Source: Amycolatopsis iheyensis
Lineage (GTDB): Bacteria > Actinomycetota > Actinomycetes > Mycobacteriales > Pseudonocardiaceae
NCBI RefSeq assembly: GCF_024703995.1
Contig: NZ_JAMXQV010000019.1
Coordinates: forward strand, 124,001-188,000
Reading direction: 5' to 3'
DNA: 64,000 bases
Below, piece after piece: positions 8,401 through 16,083 of the stretch. The translations under genes were made by a program, and so were the position numbers. The notes below the pieces were generated by a model that worked only from the letters and a program-made list of their open reading frames with translations, did no database searches and was not told where the DNA came from. How positions within the stretch are numbered: the stretch's first letter is position 1; each line of letters starts with the position of its first letter.

Positions 8401-9899
8401 GCCTGCTGTCCGTCCGCGGGATCGTGAAGACCTTCCCCGGTGTCCGCGCGCTCGACGGCGTCGACCTCGACGTCGAACCCGGCGAGGTGCACTGCCTGCT
8501 CGGGCAGAACGGCGCCGGCAAGTCGACGCTGATCAAGGTCCTCGCCGGCGCGCACCGGCCCGACGAAGGCGAAATCACCTGGCAGGGCGAGCCGGCGAGC
8601 CTCGGCTCCCCGGTCGACGCGCTCCGGCTCGGCATCGCCACCATGTACCAGGAGCTCGACCTGGTGCCCGGGCTTTCGGTGGCGGACAACATCTTCCTCG
8701 GCCACGAGCGCGCCCGCTTCGGCTTCACCCGCCTGGGCCAGGCCCGCGACGAGGCCGCCCGGCTGATGGCCCGCCTCGGCCACCCCGGCATCCGGCCGTG
8801 GCACGAGGTGGGCAAGCTCTCGGCGGCCGGCCAGCAGCTGGTCTCGATGGCCCGCGCGCTCGCCCACGACGCCAAGCTGCTCGTGATGGACGAGCCCACC
8901 GCCGCGCTGGCCGGCGAGGAGGTCGACAACCTCTTCCGCATCGTCGGCGAGCTGACCGCGGACGGCGTCGCGGTCGTCTACATCTCCCACCGGCTGGAAG
9001 AGCTGCGCCGGATCGGGCACCGGGTCACCGTGCTCAAGGACGGCCGCACCGTCGGCACCGCGCTCGACGCCCGCACCACGCCGACCGCCGACCTCGTCGC
9101 GCTGATGGCCGGGCGCAAGGTCGAGACGGTCTTCGGCCCCCGCCACGACGGGCACGCCGACCGCACCAAGGAAGCCCTCACGGTCGAGGGACTGACCAGG
9201 GCAGGCGAGTTCGAGGACGTCGGGTTCACCGTCCACGCCGGGGAGGTCGTCGGCATCGCCGGGCTGGTCGGCTCCGGCCGCAGCGAACTGCTGGAGACGA
9301 TCTTCGGCGCACGCAAAGCCGACCGCGGCACCGTCGCGGTCGAGGGCAAGACGCTGAGCGCCGGCAACGTCCTCGCCGCCGTCAAGGCCGGCATCGGCCT
9401 CGCCCCGGAGGAACGCAAGAGCCAGGGCCTGCTGCTCGACCTGCCGGTGGTGCACAACGTGACCCTGGCCAGCCTCGGCCGCTACGCGAAGTTCGGCTTC
9501 TCCGAGCGCGGCCGCGAACTCGCCGACGCCGGCGCCAGCCTGCGCCGCCTCGACCTGCGGCCCGCCGACCCACGGCGGATCGTCCGGACGCTCTCGGGTG
9601 GCAACCAGCAGAAGGCCGTGCTCGCGCGGTGGCTGGTCCGCGGCTGCAAGGTGCTGCTGCTCGACGAACCCACCCGCGGCGTCGACGTCGGCGCCCGCGC
9701 CGAGCTGTACCGGCTGATCGACGAGCTGGCCGCGTCCGGCGTCGCGATCGTGCTGGTGTCCAGTGAGATCCCCGAGGTGCTCGGGCTCTCCGACCGGGTC
9801 CTGGTGCTGCGCGAGGGGCACGTCCTCGCCGACCGGCCCTCCGCCGGCCTCACCGAGGCCCAAGTGCTCGACGTGATCCTGGAGGGGAGCGCGGCATGA
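8397..9899 (+). CDS. CUT2-type sugar ABC transporter ATP-binding protein (two ATPase domains)
   Basis: 500 residues with two ABC domains in tandem, as in RbsA/MglA/XylG. The first has Walker A GQNGAGKST near residue 36, signature LSAAGQQLVSMARAL and Walker B LLVMDEPT. The second has the degenerate Walker A (GLVGSGRSE) usual in this family, signature LSGGNQQKAVLARWL and LLLDEPTRGVDVGA. It energises uptake of a monosaccharide-like substrate through the permease encoded next. It overlaps both neighbours by ATGA, showing translational coupling with the ROK regulator and the permease. Confidence 0.94.
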   Translation: MSLLSVRGIVKTFPGVRALDGVDLDVEPGEVHCLLGQNGAGKSTLIKVLAGAHRPDEGEITWQGEPASLGSPVDALRLGIATMYQELDLVPGLSVADNIFLGHERARFGFTRLGQARDEAARLMARLGHPGIRPWHEVGKLSAAGQQLVSMARALAHDAKLLVMDEPTAALAGEEVDNLFRIVGELTADGVAVVYISHRLEELRRIGHRVTVLKDGRTVGTALDARTTPTADLVALMAGRKVETVFGPRHDGHADRTKEALTVEGLTRAGEFEDVGFTVHAGEVVGIAGLVGSGRSELLETIFGARKADRGTVAVEGKTLSAGNVLAAVKAGIGLAPEERKSQGLLLDLPVVHNVTLASLGRYAKFGFSERGRELADAGASLRRLDLRPADPRRIVRTLSGGNQQKAVLARWLVRGCKVLLLDEPTRGVDVGARAELYRLIDELAASGVAIVLVSSEIPEVLGLSDRVLVLREGHVLADRPSAGLTEAQVLDVILEGSAA

Positions 9900-10894
9900 C
9901 CGACACCCAAGCACCACCACAGGAAGCGCTTCCCGTGCCGCGGAAGCGGTTCGCCTTCCGCGCCGACCCGCGGCTGCTCGGCCTGACCGCCGTGCTCGTC
10001 GTGCTCTGCCTGGTCGGCCAGTTCACCCGGCCGGAGCTGTTCTTCACCGAAAGCAACATCTCCACGATCCTGCGGCTGGCCGCGGCGATCGGCGTGGTCA
10101 GCGTGGGCATGACGTTCGTGATCATCAGCGGCGGCATCGACCTGTCCGTCGGCTCGATCGTCGCGCTCTCCAGCGTCTGGCTGACGACGCTGGCCACCCA
10201 GTCCTACGGGCCGTGGATCATGGTCCTCTGTGGACTCGCGGTCGGCCTCGGCTGCGGCCTGGTCAACGGCGTGCTGGTCGCCTACGGCAAGGTCGTGCCG
10301 TTCATCGCGACGCTCGCGATGTACGTCTCGGCACGCGGGCTCGCCGAGCGGATCAGCGGCCGCAACACCCAGGTCGTCGCCGACCTGGACTTCCTCGCCT
10401 TCTTCCGCGGCGCCTTCCTCGGCATCCCGGCGCTGATCTGGATCTTCGCGCTGGTGTTCGCGGTCGGCTGGGTCGTGCTCAACCGCACCACCTTCGGCCG
10501 CCGCACCTACGCGGTCGGCGGCAACATCGAGGCGTCCCGGCTGGCCGGGATCAACGTCAAGCGGCACCTCGCGCTCGTCTACGGCGTGGCCGGGGTGTGC
10601 TGCGGGATCGCCGCGCTCATGGTCGTCGCGCGCACGACCGCGGGCGCGTCGACCAACGGCATGTTCTACGAGCTCGACGCGATCGCGGCCGTGGTCATCG
10701 GCGGCACGCTGCTCACCGGCGGCCGCGGCTCGCTGATCGGCACCCTGATCGGCGTGCTGATCTTCACGGTGCTGTCCAACCTCTTCACGCTCAACAACCT
10801 GGACACCGACATCCAGAACATCGCCAAGGGCGTGATCATCGTCCTCGCCGTGCTCTTGCAGTTCCGGGCCAGGAAGGCCAGGACAAGTCCTTAG
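9896..10894 (+). CDS. CUT2-type sugar ABC transporter permease
   Basis: 332 residues, RbsC/XylH-like, with eight to ten hydrophobic segments. Family hallmarks are visible: GGIDLSVGSIVALSS in the first third, GKVVPFIATLAMY, and ALVYGVAGVCCGIAALM followed by ELDAIAAVVIGGTLLTGGRGS. The membrane subunit pairs as a homodimer with the two-domain ATPase encoded just before it, with which it overlaps by four bases. A cytoplasmic N-terminal tail of about 35 residues precedes the first membrane segment. Confidence 0.93.
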   Translation: MTDTQAPPQEALPVPRKRFAFRADPRLLGLTAVLVVLCLVGQFTRPELFFTESNISTILRLAAAIGVVSVGMTFVIISGGIDLSVGSIVALSSVWLTTLATQSYGPWIMVLCGLAVGLGCGLVNGVLVAYGKVVPFIATLAMYVSARGLAERISGRNTQVVADLDFLAFFRGAFLGIPALIWIFALVFAVGWVVLNRTTFGRRTYAVGGNIEASRLAGINVKRHLALVYGVAGVCCGIAALMVVARTTAGASTNGMFYELDAIAAVVIGGTLLTGGRGSLIGTLIGVLIFTVLSNLFTLNNLDTDIQNIAKGVIIVLAVLLQFRARKARTSP

Positions 10895-10915
10895 TCACCA
10901 CCGATGGAGGTCATC

Positions 10916-11971
10916 ATGGCCGAACAACCCTTCCTCGGCCGCCGGGGATTCCTGCTGGGCGGGGCCGCCGTCGGCGCCGGCGCGCTGCTGGCCGGCTGCA
11001 CGTCGAACACGCCTGCGAACTCGGCGTCCAACGCGCCGGTCGCCAACGCGGGCGACAACGCCCAGCCGGGCAAGCCGGTCACGATCGGCTTCTCCGCGCC
11101 GGCCGCCGACCACGGCTGGATCGCGGCGATCACGAAGAACGCCAAGGCCCAGGCGCAGAAGTTCAGCGAGGTGAAGTTCAACGCCACCGAGGGCACCAAC
11201 GACGTCAACCAGCAGATCTCCCAGGTGGAGACGCTGATCAACGCCAAGGTCGACGTGCTCGTCATCCTGCCCTTCGACGGCAAGGCGCTCACCTCGGCCG
11301 GGCAGCAGGCGATGGACGCCGGCATCCCGGTGATCAACCTCGACCGCGTCTTCGACACGCCGCTCGCGTATAGAACGTGGATCGGTGGCGACAACTACCG
11401 GATGGGCGTCAACGCGGGCAGCTACATCGCCGCGGAGCTCAAGAAGAAGAACGTCGCGAACCCGATCATCGGCGAGGTCGCCGGGATCGACTCGCTGCCG
11501 CTGACCCAGGAACGCAGCAAGGGCTTCTCCGACGCGTTGGGGCGCGCCGGGTTCAAGGTCGGCCCGCGCGTCTCGGCGCAGTTCACGTCGGAGTCGGGGG
11601 AGCAGCAGACGGCGAACCTGCTCCAGAGCGCGCCCAAGCTGGACGCGCTGTGGAACCACGACGACGACCAGGGCATCGGCGTCAACGCCGCGATCGACAC
11701 CGCGGGCCGCAAGGAGTTCATCATGGTCGGCGGCGCCGGCTCGAAGAACATGATGAACCTCATCAAGGCCGACAGCTCGCCGATCAAGGCGACCGTGCTC
11801 TACAGCCCGTCGATGGCGTCGACGGCGGTCGCGCTGGCCCGGCTGCTGGGGCAGGGCAAGGGGATCGGCGACCTGGCCGAGCACGACATCCCGGCCGAGA
11901 TCACGACGTACTCGGCGGTCGTGACGAAGGAGAACGTCGACCAGTACCTCGACGTCGGCTTCGACTCCTGA
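10916..11971 (+). CDS. Sugar-binding lipoprotein of the CUT2 importer (Tat-type signal)
   Basis: 351 residues. The N-terminus GRRGFLLGGAAVGAGALLAGC combines a twin-arginine motif with a lipobox (LAGC), so export is probably by Tat followed by lipidation. The body is a type 1 periplasmic-binding fold (VTIGFSAPAADHGWIAAITKNAK..., INAKVDVLVILPFDGKAL, GIPVINLDR), as in ribose and xylose binders. Start: ATG 10916 has GGAGG five bases upstream; ATG 10904 overlaps that ribosome site and is rejected. It closes the transporter operon; a 66-bp palindromic repeat follows its stop. Confidence 0.92.
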   Translation: MAEQPFLGRRGFLLGGAAVGAGALLAGCTSNTPANSASNAPVANAGDNAQPGKPVTIGFSAPAADHGWIAAITKNAKAQAQKFSEVKFNATEGTNDVNQQISQVETLINAKVDVLVILPFDGKALTSAGQQAMDAGIPVINLDRVFDTPLAYRTWIGGDNYRMGVNAGSYIAAELKKKNVANPIIGEVAGIDSLPLTQERSKGFSDALGRAGFKVGPRVSAQFTSESGEQQTANLLQSAPKLDALWNHDDDQGIGVNAAIDTAGRKEFIMVGGAGSKNMMNLIKADSSPIKATVLYSPSMASTAVALARLLGQGKGIGDLAEHDIPAEITTYSAVVTKENVDQYLDVGFDS

Positions 11972-11981
11972 CCGAAGTCTT

Positions 11982-12047
11982 CCGCGGCTTGTCGTGAGTG
12001 TTTAGGGCGGTTCTAACCGCCCTAAACACTCACGAGGACTTGCACCG
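11982..12047. repeat. 66-bp palindromic dispersed element, copy 1
   Basis: The core, 11993-12034, is a perfect inverted repeat with 20-base arms (beginning CGTGAGTGTTTAGGGCGGTT) around CT. Conserved flanks CCGCGGCTTGT and ACTTGCACCG complete the unit. A second copy at 43537-43602 matches 64 of 66 bases and is also just after a stop codon. It lies between the sugar-binding lipoprotein and the oxidoreductase gene and could act as a terminator or attenuator; its near identity over the flanks makes it a repeat family rather than a chance hairpin. Confidence 0.85.
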
Positions 12048-12067
12048 CACGTAACAGAAGGAGGGGT

Positions 12068-13216
12068 ATGAGCCCGGCACGGGAAACCATCGGGATCGGG
12101 ATGGTGGGCCACGCGTTCATGGGTGCGGTGCATTCGCACGCCTGGCGCAACGTCCACCGGTTCTTCGATCCGCCGCTGGTGCCGCGACTCGCCGTCCTGG
12201 CCGGCCGGGACGAGGCCCGGGCCGGCGCCGCGGCCGCCCGGTACGGCTGGGAGGCCGTCGAGACCGACTGGCGGAAGCTGATCGCCCGGGACGACGTCGG
12301 CCTGGTCGACGTCTGCACGCCGGGCGACAGCCACGCGGAGATCGCGATCGCCGCGCTGGACGCCGGGAAGCACGTGCTGTGCGAGAAGCCCCTCGCCAAT
12401 TCGGTCGCGGAGGCCGAAGCGATGGCCGAAGCGGCGCGACGGGCCCGTGAACGCGGGGTACGGGCCATGGTCGCGTTCAACTACCGCCGGGTGCCCGCGC
12501 TCGCCCACGCCCGCAAGCTCGTGGCGAGCGGGGCGCTCGGCGAGATCCGGCACGTGCGGTCGGTGTACCTGCAGGACTGGCTGTCGGACCCACAGGCGCC
12601 CATGACCTGGCGGATGCGCAAGGAGACCGCCGGTTCGGGGGCGCTGGGCGACCTCGGCGCGCACATCGTCGACGCCGCCCAGTTCGTCACCGGCGAGGTG
12701 ATCACCGGGGTCTCGGCGCTGACGAACACCTTCGTCAAGCAGCGGCCGGCCGAGAGCGGCGGGCTGGACGACGTGACCGTCGACGACACCGCGTTGTTCC
12801 TGGCGCGGCTGTCCGGGGGAGCGGTGGCGAGCTTCGAAGCCACCCGGTTCGCGCTCGGCCGCAAGAACGCGATGCGCCTGGAGATCAACGGTTCGAAGGC
12901 GAGCCTCGCGTTCGACTTCGAGTCGATGAACGAGCTCCAGTGGTACGAGGGCGCCGGCACCGAAGCGGGGTTCCGGCGGATCCTCGTCACCGAGCCCGAA
13001 CACCCGTACGTCGGGGTGTGGTGGCCGCCGGGGCACCTGCTGGGTTACGAGCACACGTTCACCAACGAGGTCGCCGACCTCCTGGCCGCCATCGGCGCGG
13101 GCACCGACCCGGAGCCGAGCTTCGACGACGGCCTGCGTGTCCAGCGCGTGCTGGACGCCGTCGAGAAGAGCGCGGCCGCGCAGGCGACCTGGACCGCGGT
13201 GGAGGAGCCGAAATGA
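12068..13216 (+). CDS. Gfo/Idh/MocA family NAD(P)-dependent sugar oxidoreductase
   Basis: 382 residues. An N-terminal Rossmann fold begins IGIGMVGHAFMG, with VDVCTPGDSHAEIAIAALDAGKHVLCEKPLA giving the family EKP motif near residue 105. The C-terminal alpha/beta domain has GALGDLGAHIVDAAQFVTGE, where Asp and His are the usual catalytic positions. Members oxidise or reduce hydroxyls of sugars, inositols or glycosides, including C3 oxidation. A strong AAGGAGGGG ribosome site lies before the ATG. The next gene overlaps by ATGA. Context with xylose-isomerase-fold enzymes and DUF1080 suggests keto-sugar metabolism; the substrate is not determined. Confidence 0.92.
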   Translation: MSPARETIGIGMVGHAFMGAVHSHAWRNVHRFFDPPLVPRLAVLAGRDEARAGAAAARYGWEAVETDWRKLIARDDVGLVDVCTPGDSHAEIAIAALDAGKHVLCEKPLANSVAEAEAMAEAARRARERGVRAMVAFNYRRVPALAHARKLVASGALGEIRHVRSVYLQDWLSDPQAPMTWRMRKETAGSGALGDLGAHIVDAAQFVTGEVITGVSALTNTFVKQRPAESGGLDDVTVDDTALFLARLSGGAVASFEATRFALGRKNAMRLEINGSKASLAFDFESMNELQWYEGAGTEAGFRRILVTEPEHPYVGVWWPPGHLLGYEHTFTNEVADLLAAIGAGTDPEPSFDDGLRVQRVLDAVEKSAAAQATWTAVEEPK

Positions 13217-14217
13217 GCCGTCCCGTCACGCTGTTCACCGGCCAGTGGGCCGACCTGCCGTTCACCGAAGTCTGCAAGCTCGCCGCCGACTGGGGTTACG
13301 ACGGCCTGGAAATCGCCTGCTCGGGTGACCACTTCGAAGTGGACCGCGCACTGTCCGAAGAGGACTACGTGCCGGCCCGGCTGGCGCTGCTGGCCGAGCA
13401 CGGGCTCAAGGTGTGGGCGATCTCGAACCACCTGGTCGGCCAGGCCGTCTGCGACGACCCGATCGACGCCCGGCACAAAGCCATTCTCCCGGCCCGCGTG
13501 TGGGGTGACGGTGAACCCGAGGGCGTCCGGCAGCGGGCGGCGGCCGAAATGGCCGACACCGCGCGGGCGGCGGCGAAGCTCGGCGTCGACACCGTCATCG
13601 GCTTCACCGGGTCGAAGATCTGGAAGTACGTCGCGATGTTCCCCCCGGTCTCGCGCGATGACATCGATGACGGTTACGCGGACTTCGCGCGTCGCTGGCA
13701 CCCGATCCTCGACGTCTTCGACGAGGCCGGCGTCCGGTTCGCGCACGAGGTGCACCCGTCGGAGATCGCCTACGACTACTGGACGACCAAGCGCGCCCTC
13801 GAGGCCGTGGACCACCGGCCGGCGTTCGGGCTGAACTGGGACCCGTCGCACTTCGTCTGGCAGGACCTCGACCCGGTCGGGTTCATCCTCGACTTCGCCG
13901 ACCGGATCTACCACGTCGACTGCAAGGACACCCGCAAGCGCTTCGACGGCCGCAACGGCCGGCTCGGCTCGCACCTGGCCTGGGCCGATCCGCGCCGCGG
14001 CTGGGACTTCGTGTCCGTCGGCCACGGCGACGTCCCGTGGGAGGACTGCTTCCGGGCGCTGAACTCGATCGGCTACACCGGCCCGATCTCGGTGGAGTGG
14101 GAAGACGCCGGGATGGACCGGCTCCGTGGCGCGGCGGAGGCGGTGAAGTACCTGCGCGAGCACCTGTTCGACCAGCCGTCGGCGGCTTTCGACGCGGCTT
14201 TCAGCAACCAGAGATGA
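13213..14217 (+). CDS. Sugar phosphate isomerase/epimerase-like TIM barrel enzyme (cytoplasmic)
   Basis: 334 residues of the xylose-isomerase/AP-endonuclease-2 fold. Probable metal ligands lie in AHEVHPSEIAYD (Glu/His), NWDPSHFVW (Asp/His) and YHVDCKDT (His/Asp), with a final ISVEWEDAGMD glutamate. No signal peptide is present. Members include sugar epimerases, inosose dehydratase-like enzymes and keto-glycoside lyases. It overlaps the oxidoreductase stop by ATGA, so the two are translationally coupled and likely act in sequence: oxidation, then isomerisation or cleavage of the keto-sugar. Confidence 0.9.
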   Translation: MSRPVTLFTGQWADLPFTEVCKLAADWGYDGLEIACSGDHFEVDRALSEEDYVPARLALLAEHGLKVWAISNHLVGQAVCDDPIDARHKAILPARVWGDGEPEGVRQRAAAEMADTARAAAKLGVDTVIGFTGSKIWKYVAMFPPVSRDDIDDGYADFARRWHPILDVFDEAGVRFAHEVHPSEIAYDYWTTKRALEAVDHRPAFGLNWDPSHFVWQDLDPVGFILDFADRIYHVDCKDTRKRFDGRNGRLGSHLAWADPRRGWDFVSVGHGDVPWEDCFRALNSIGYTGPISVEWEDAGMDRLRGAAEAVKYLREHLFDQPSAAFDAAFSNQR

Positions 14218-14226
14218 GGGAGTTCC

Positions 14227-15081
14227 ATGTGCGGTGACCGGCCAGAGCAGCACTCCCGACGGACATTCCTGAACGTGGCGACAGCGGCCCTCACGGTGGG
14301 GGCGGCGGCGGTGGCCCTGCCCGGCACCGCGAGCGCGTCGGCGGCCCGGCAGCGGGTCCCGGTCGACAAGATCAGCATCCAGCTCTACTCCCTGCGTTCC
14401 CTCCTGCAGAACGACCCCGAAGGCACGCTGTCGGCGCTGGCCGACATCGGCTACCGGAAGGTCGAGCTGGCCGGCACCTACGGCCGCAGCGCCACCGAGT
14501 TCCGCGCCATCCTCGACCGCAACCACATCAAGGCGTCCTCGACCCACGTGGGCATCGACGGTGACCTGAACCAGACCATCGCCGACGCCAAGGTCCTCGG
14601 CAACCGCTCGGTCGTCGTGCCGTACGCGAACTTCGGCACGATCGCCGAGTGGGAGGCCTTCGCGGGCCGCATGAACACCGCCGCGGTCGCCTTCAAGAAG
14701 GCCGGGCTCGCCCTCGGGTACCACAATCACGACCACGAGTTCGCCCCGATCGACGGCGTGGTCCCGTACGACGTGCTCACGAAGAAGACGAACAAGCGTG
14801 ACGTCCACCTGGAAATCGATCTCTTCTGGGCGGTGAACGGCGGTGCGGACCCGGTCGAGCTGTTCCGGCGCAACTACCCGCGCGTGACGCAGTACCACGT
14901 CAAGGACCGGACCGCGGACGGGCAGATGGTCGACCCCGGCGCCGGCGTCATCAACTTCCCGCGCATCTTCGCCGCGTCCTGCCACAACATCGGCGAGTAC
15001 ATCGTCGAGCACGACCAGCCGGCCGACCCGTTGAACACCGCCAAGGTCGGCTTCGAGTACCTGCGCACCGTGCGCTTCTGA
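14227..15081 (+). CDS. Tat-exported sugar isomerase/epimerase-fold enzyme
   Basis: 284 residues. A twin-arginine signal (SRRTFLNVATAALTV) ends near ASA at residue 38, so unlike the preceding enzyme this one acts outside the cytoplasm after folding, which fits a metalloenzyme. The mature part is a short xylose-isomerase-like barrel with ISIQLYSLRS, the metal-binding stretches GYHNHDHEF and LEIDLFW, and YHVKDRT. An exported member makes sense for eliminating or isomerising an extracellular keto-glycoside. Ten bases separate it from the cytoplasmic paralogue. It may instead be a lyase; the exact reaction cannot be read from the sequence. Confidence 0.88.
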   Translation: MCGDRPEQHSRRTFLNVATAALTVGAAAVALPGTASASAARQRVPVDKISIQLYSLRSLLQNDPEGTLSALADIGYRKVELAGTYGRSATEFRAILDRNHIKASSTHVGIDGDLNQTIADAKVLGNRSVVVPYANFGTIAEWEAFAGRMNTAAVAFKKAGLALGYHNHDHEFAPIDGVVPYDVLTKKTNKRDVHLEIDLFWAVNGGADPVELFRRNYPRVTQYHVKDRTADGQMVDPGAGVINFPRIFAASCHNIGEYIVEHDQPADPLNTAKVGFEYLRTVRF

Positions 15082-15098
15082 GCCCCGGGGGAATCCAC

Positions 15099-16073
15099 AT
15101 GCGAGTGTCACGTCGGTCGATGCTGGCCGGAACCGCCGCGGGCGTCCTCGCGCCCGCCGTCGGGCTGGCCGGCCCGGCGGAGGCGGCGGGCCTGACCCGC
15201 CGGATCACGATCTACGCCGAAGCACTGCCCAACGGCCGCTACGGCTACGGGCTCGAGCCGGGCAAGGCCACGGTCCCCGGGCCGCTGCTGGAGATCTACG
15301 AGGGCGACACGCTCGAGATCGAACTGGTCAACACGACCGACCAGCGCCTGTCGATCCACCCGCACGGCGTCAACTACGACACCGCGTCCGACGGCGCGCC
15401 GCTCAACGCGTCGTTCAACAACCCGCGCGAAACGCGGACCTACACCTGGCGCACCCGGGCCAGAGCCGAGGCCAGTGGCGGGTTCTGGATGCCGGGCAGC
15501 GCCGGGTACTGGCACTACCACGACCACGCGATGGGCACCGACCACGGGACCGCGGGCCTCGCGCGCGGGCTCTACGGCGGGCTGATCGTGCGCAAGCGCG
15601 GTGACCTGCTGCCCAGCAAGCAGTACACCGTCGTGTTCAACGAGATGATGATCAACCACGAGATGGCCCCGAACACGCCGATCCTCGAGGCGCGGCTCGG
15701 CGAGCGCGTCGAGTGGGTCTGCATCGGGTACGGCAGCCTGCCGCACACCTTCCACCTGCACGGGCACCGCTGGGCCGACACCCGCACCGGGATGTTGAGC
15801 AGTGCCACCGACAACGCGCAGACCGTCGACAACAAGAACCTGGACCCGGGCAGCTCGTTCGGCTTCCAGATCCTCGCCGGCGACGGCGTCGGGCCGGGGG
15901 TGTGGATGTACCACTGCCACGTCCAGACCCACTCCGACGGCGGCATGGTGGGCCTGTTCCTGGTCCGCAACCCCGACGGCAGCCTGCCCGACGGCGCCCA
16001 GGACGCGATCGACCGCTTCAAGCAGCACGACCATTCCGGGCACGAGATGCCCGAAGCCCGCACGCACGCTTAG
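15099..16073 (+). CDS. Two-domain small laccase (multicopper oxidase)
   Basis: 324 residues, the length of small laccases with two cupredoxin domains that form trimers. The signal (SRRSMLAGTAAGVLAPAVG, Tat type) ends near AEA. All four copper-binding clusters are visible: HPHGV, HYHDHAMG, HTFHLHGH and YHCHVQTHSDGGM, supplying type 1 and trinuclear type 2/3 ligands. The reaction is oxidation of phenolic or other one-electron donors coupled to reduction of oxygen to water, extracellularly. It sits between an exported isomerase and a PQQ-type dehydrogenase, so it may be the terminal oxidase of an extracellular redox chain; that link is inference. Confidence 0.93.
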   Translation: MRVSRRSMLAGTAAGVLAPAVGLAGPAEAAGLTRRITIYAEALPNGRYGYGLEPGKATVPGPLLEIYEGDTLEIELVNTTDQRLSIHPHGVNYDTASDGAPLNASFNNPRETRTYTWRTRARAEASGGFWMPGSAGYWHYHDHAMGTDHGTAGLARGLYGGLIVRKRGDLLPSKQYTVVFNEMMINHEMAPNTPILEARLGERVEWVCIGYGSLPHTFHLHGHRWADTRTGMLSSATDNAQTVDNKNLDPGSSFGFQILAGDGVGPGVWMYHCHVQTHSDGGMVGLFLVRNPDGSLPDGAQDAIDRFKQHDHSGHEMPEARTHA

Positions 16074-16083
16074 GAGGGGAGTC

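Noticed and set aside
10904..10915. ATG 10904 as start of the sugar-binding lipoprotein
   Set aside because: It overlaps the GGAGG ribosome site that serves ATG 10916.
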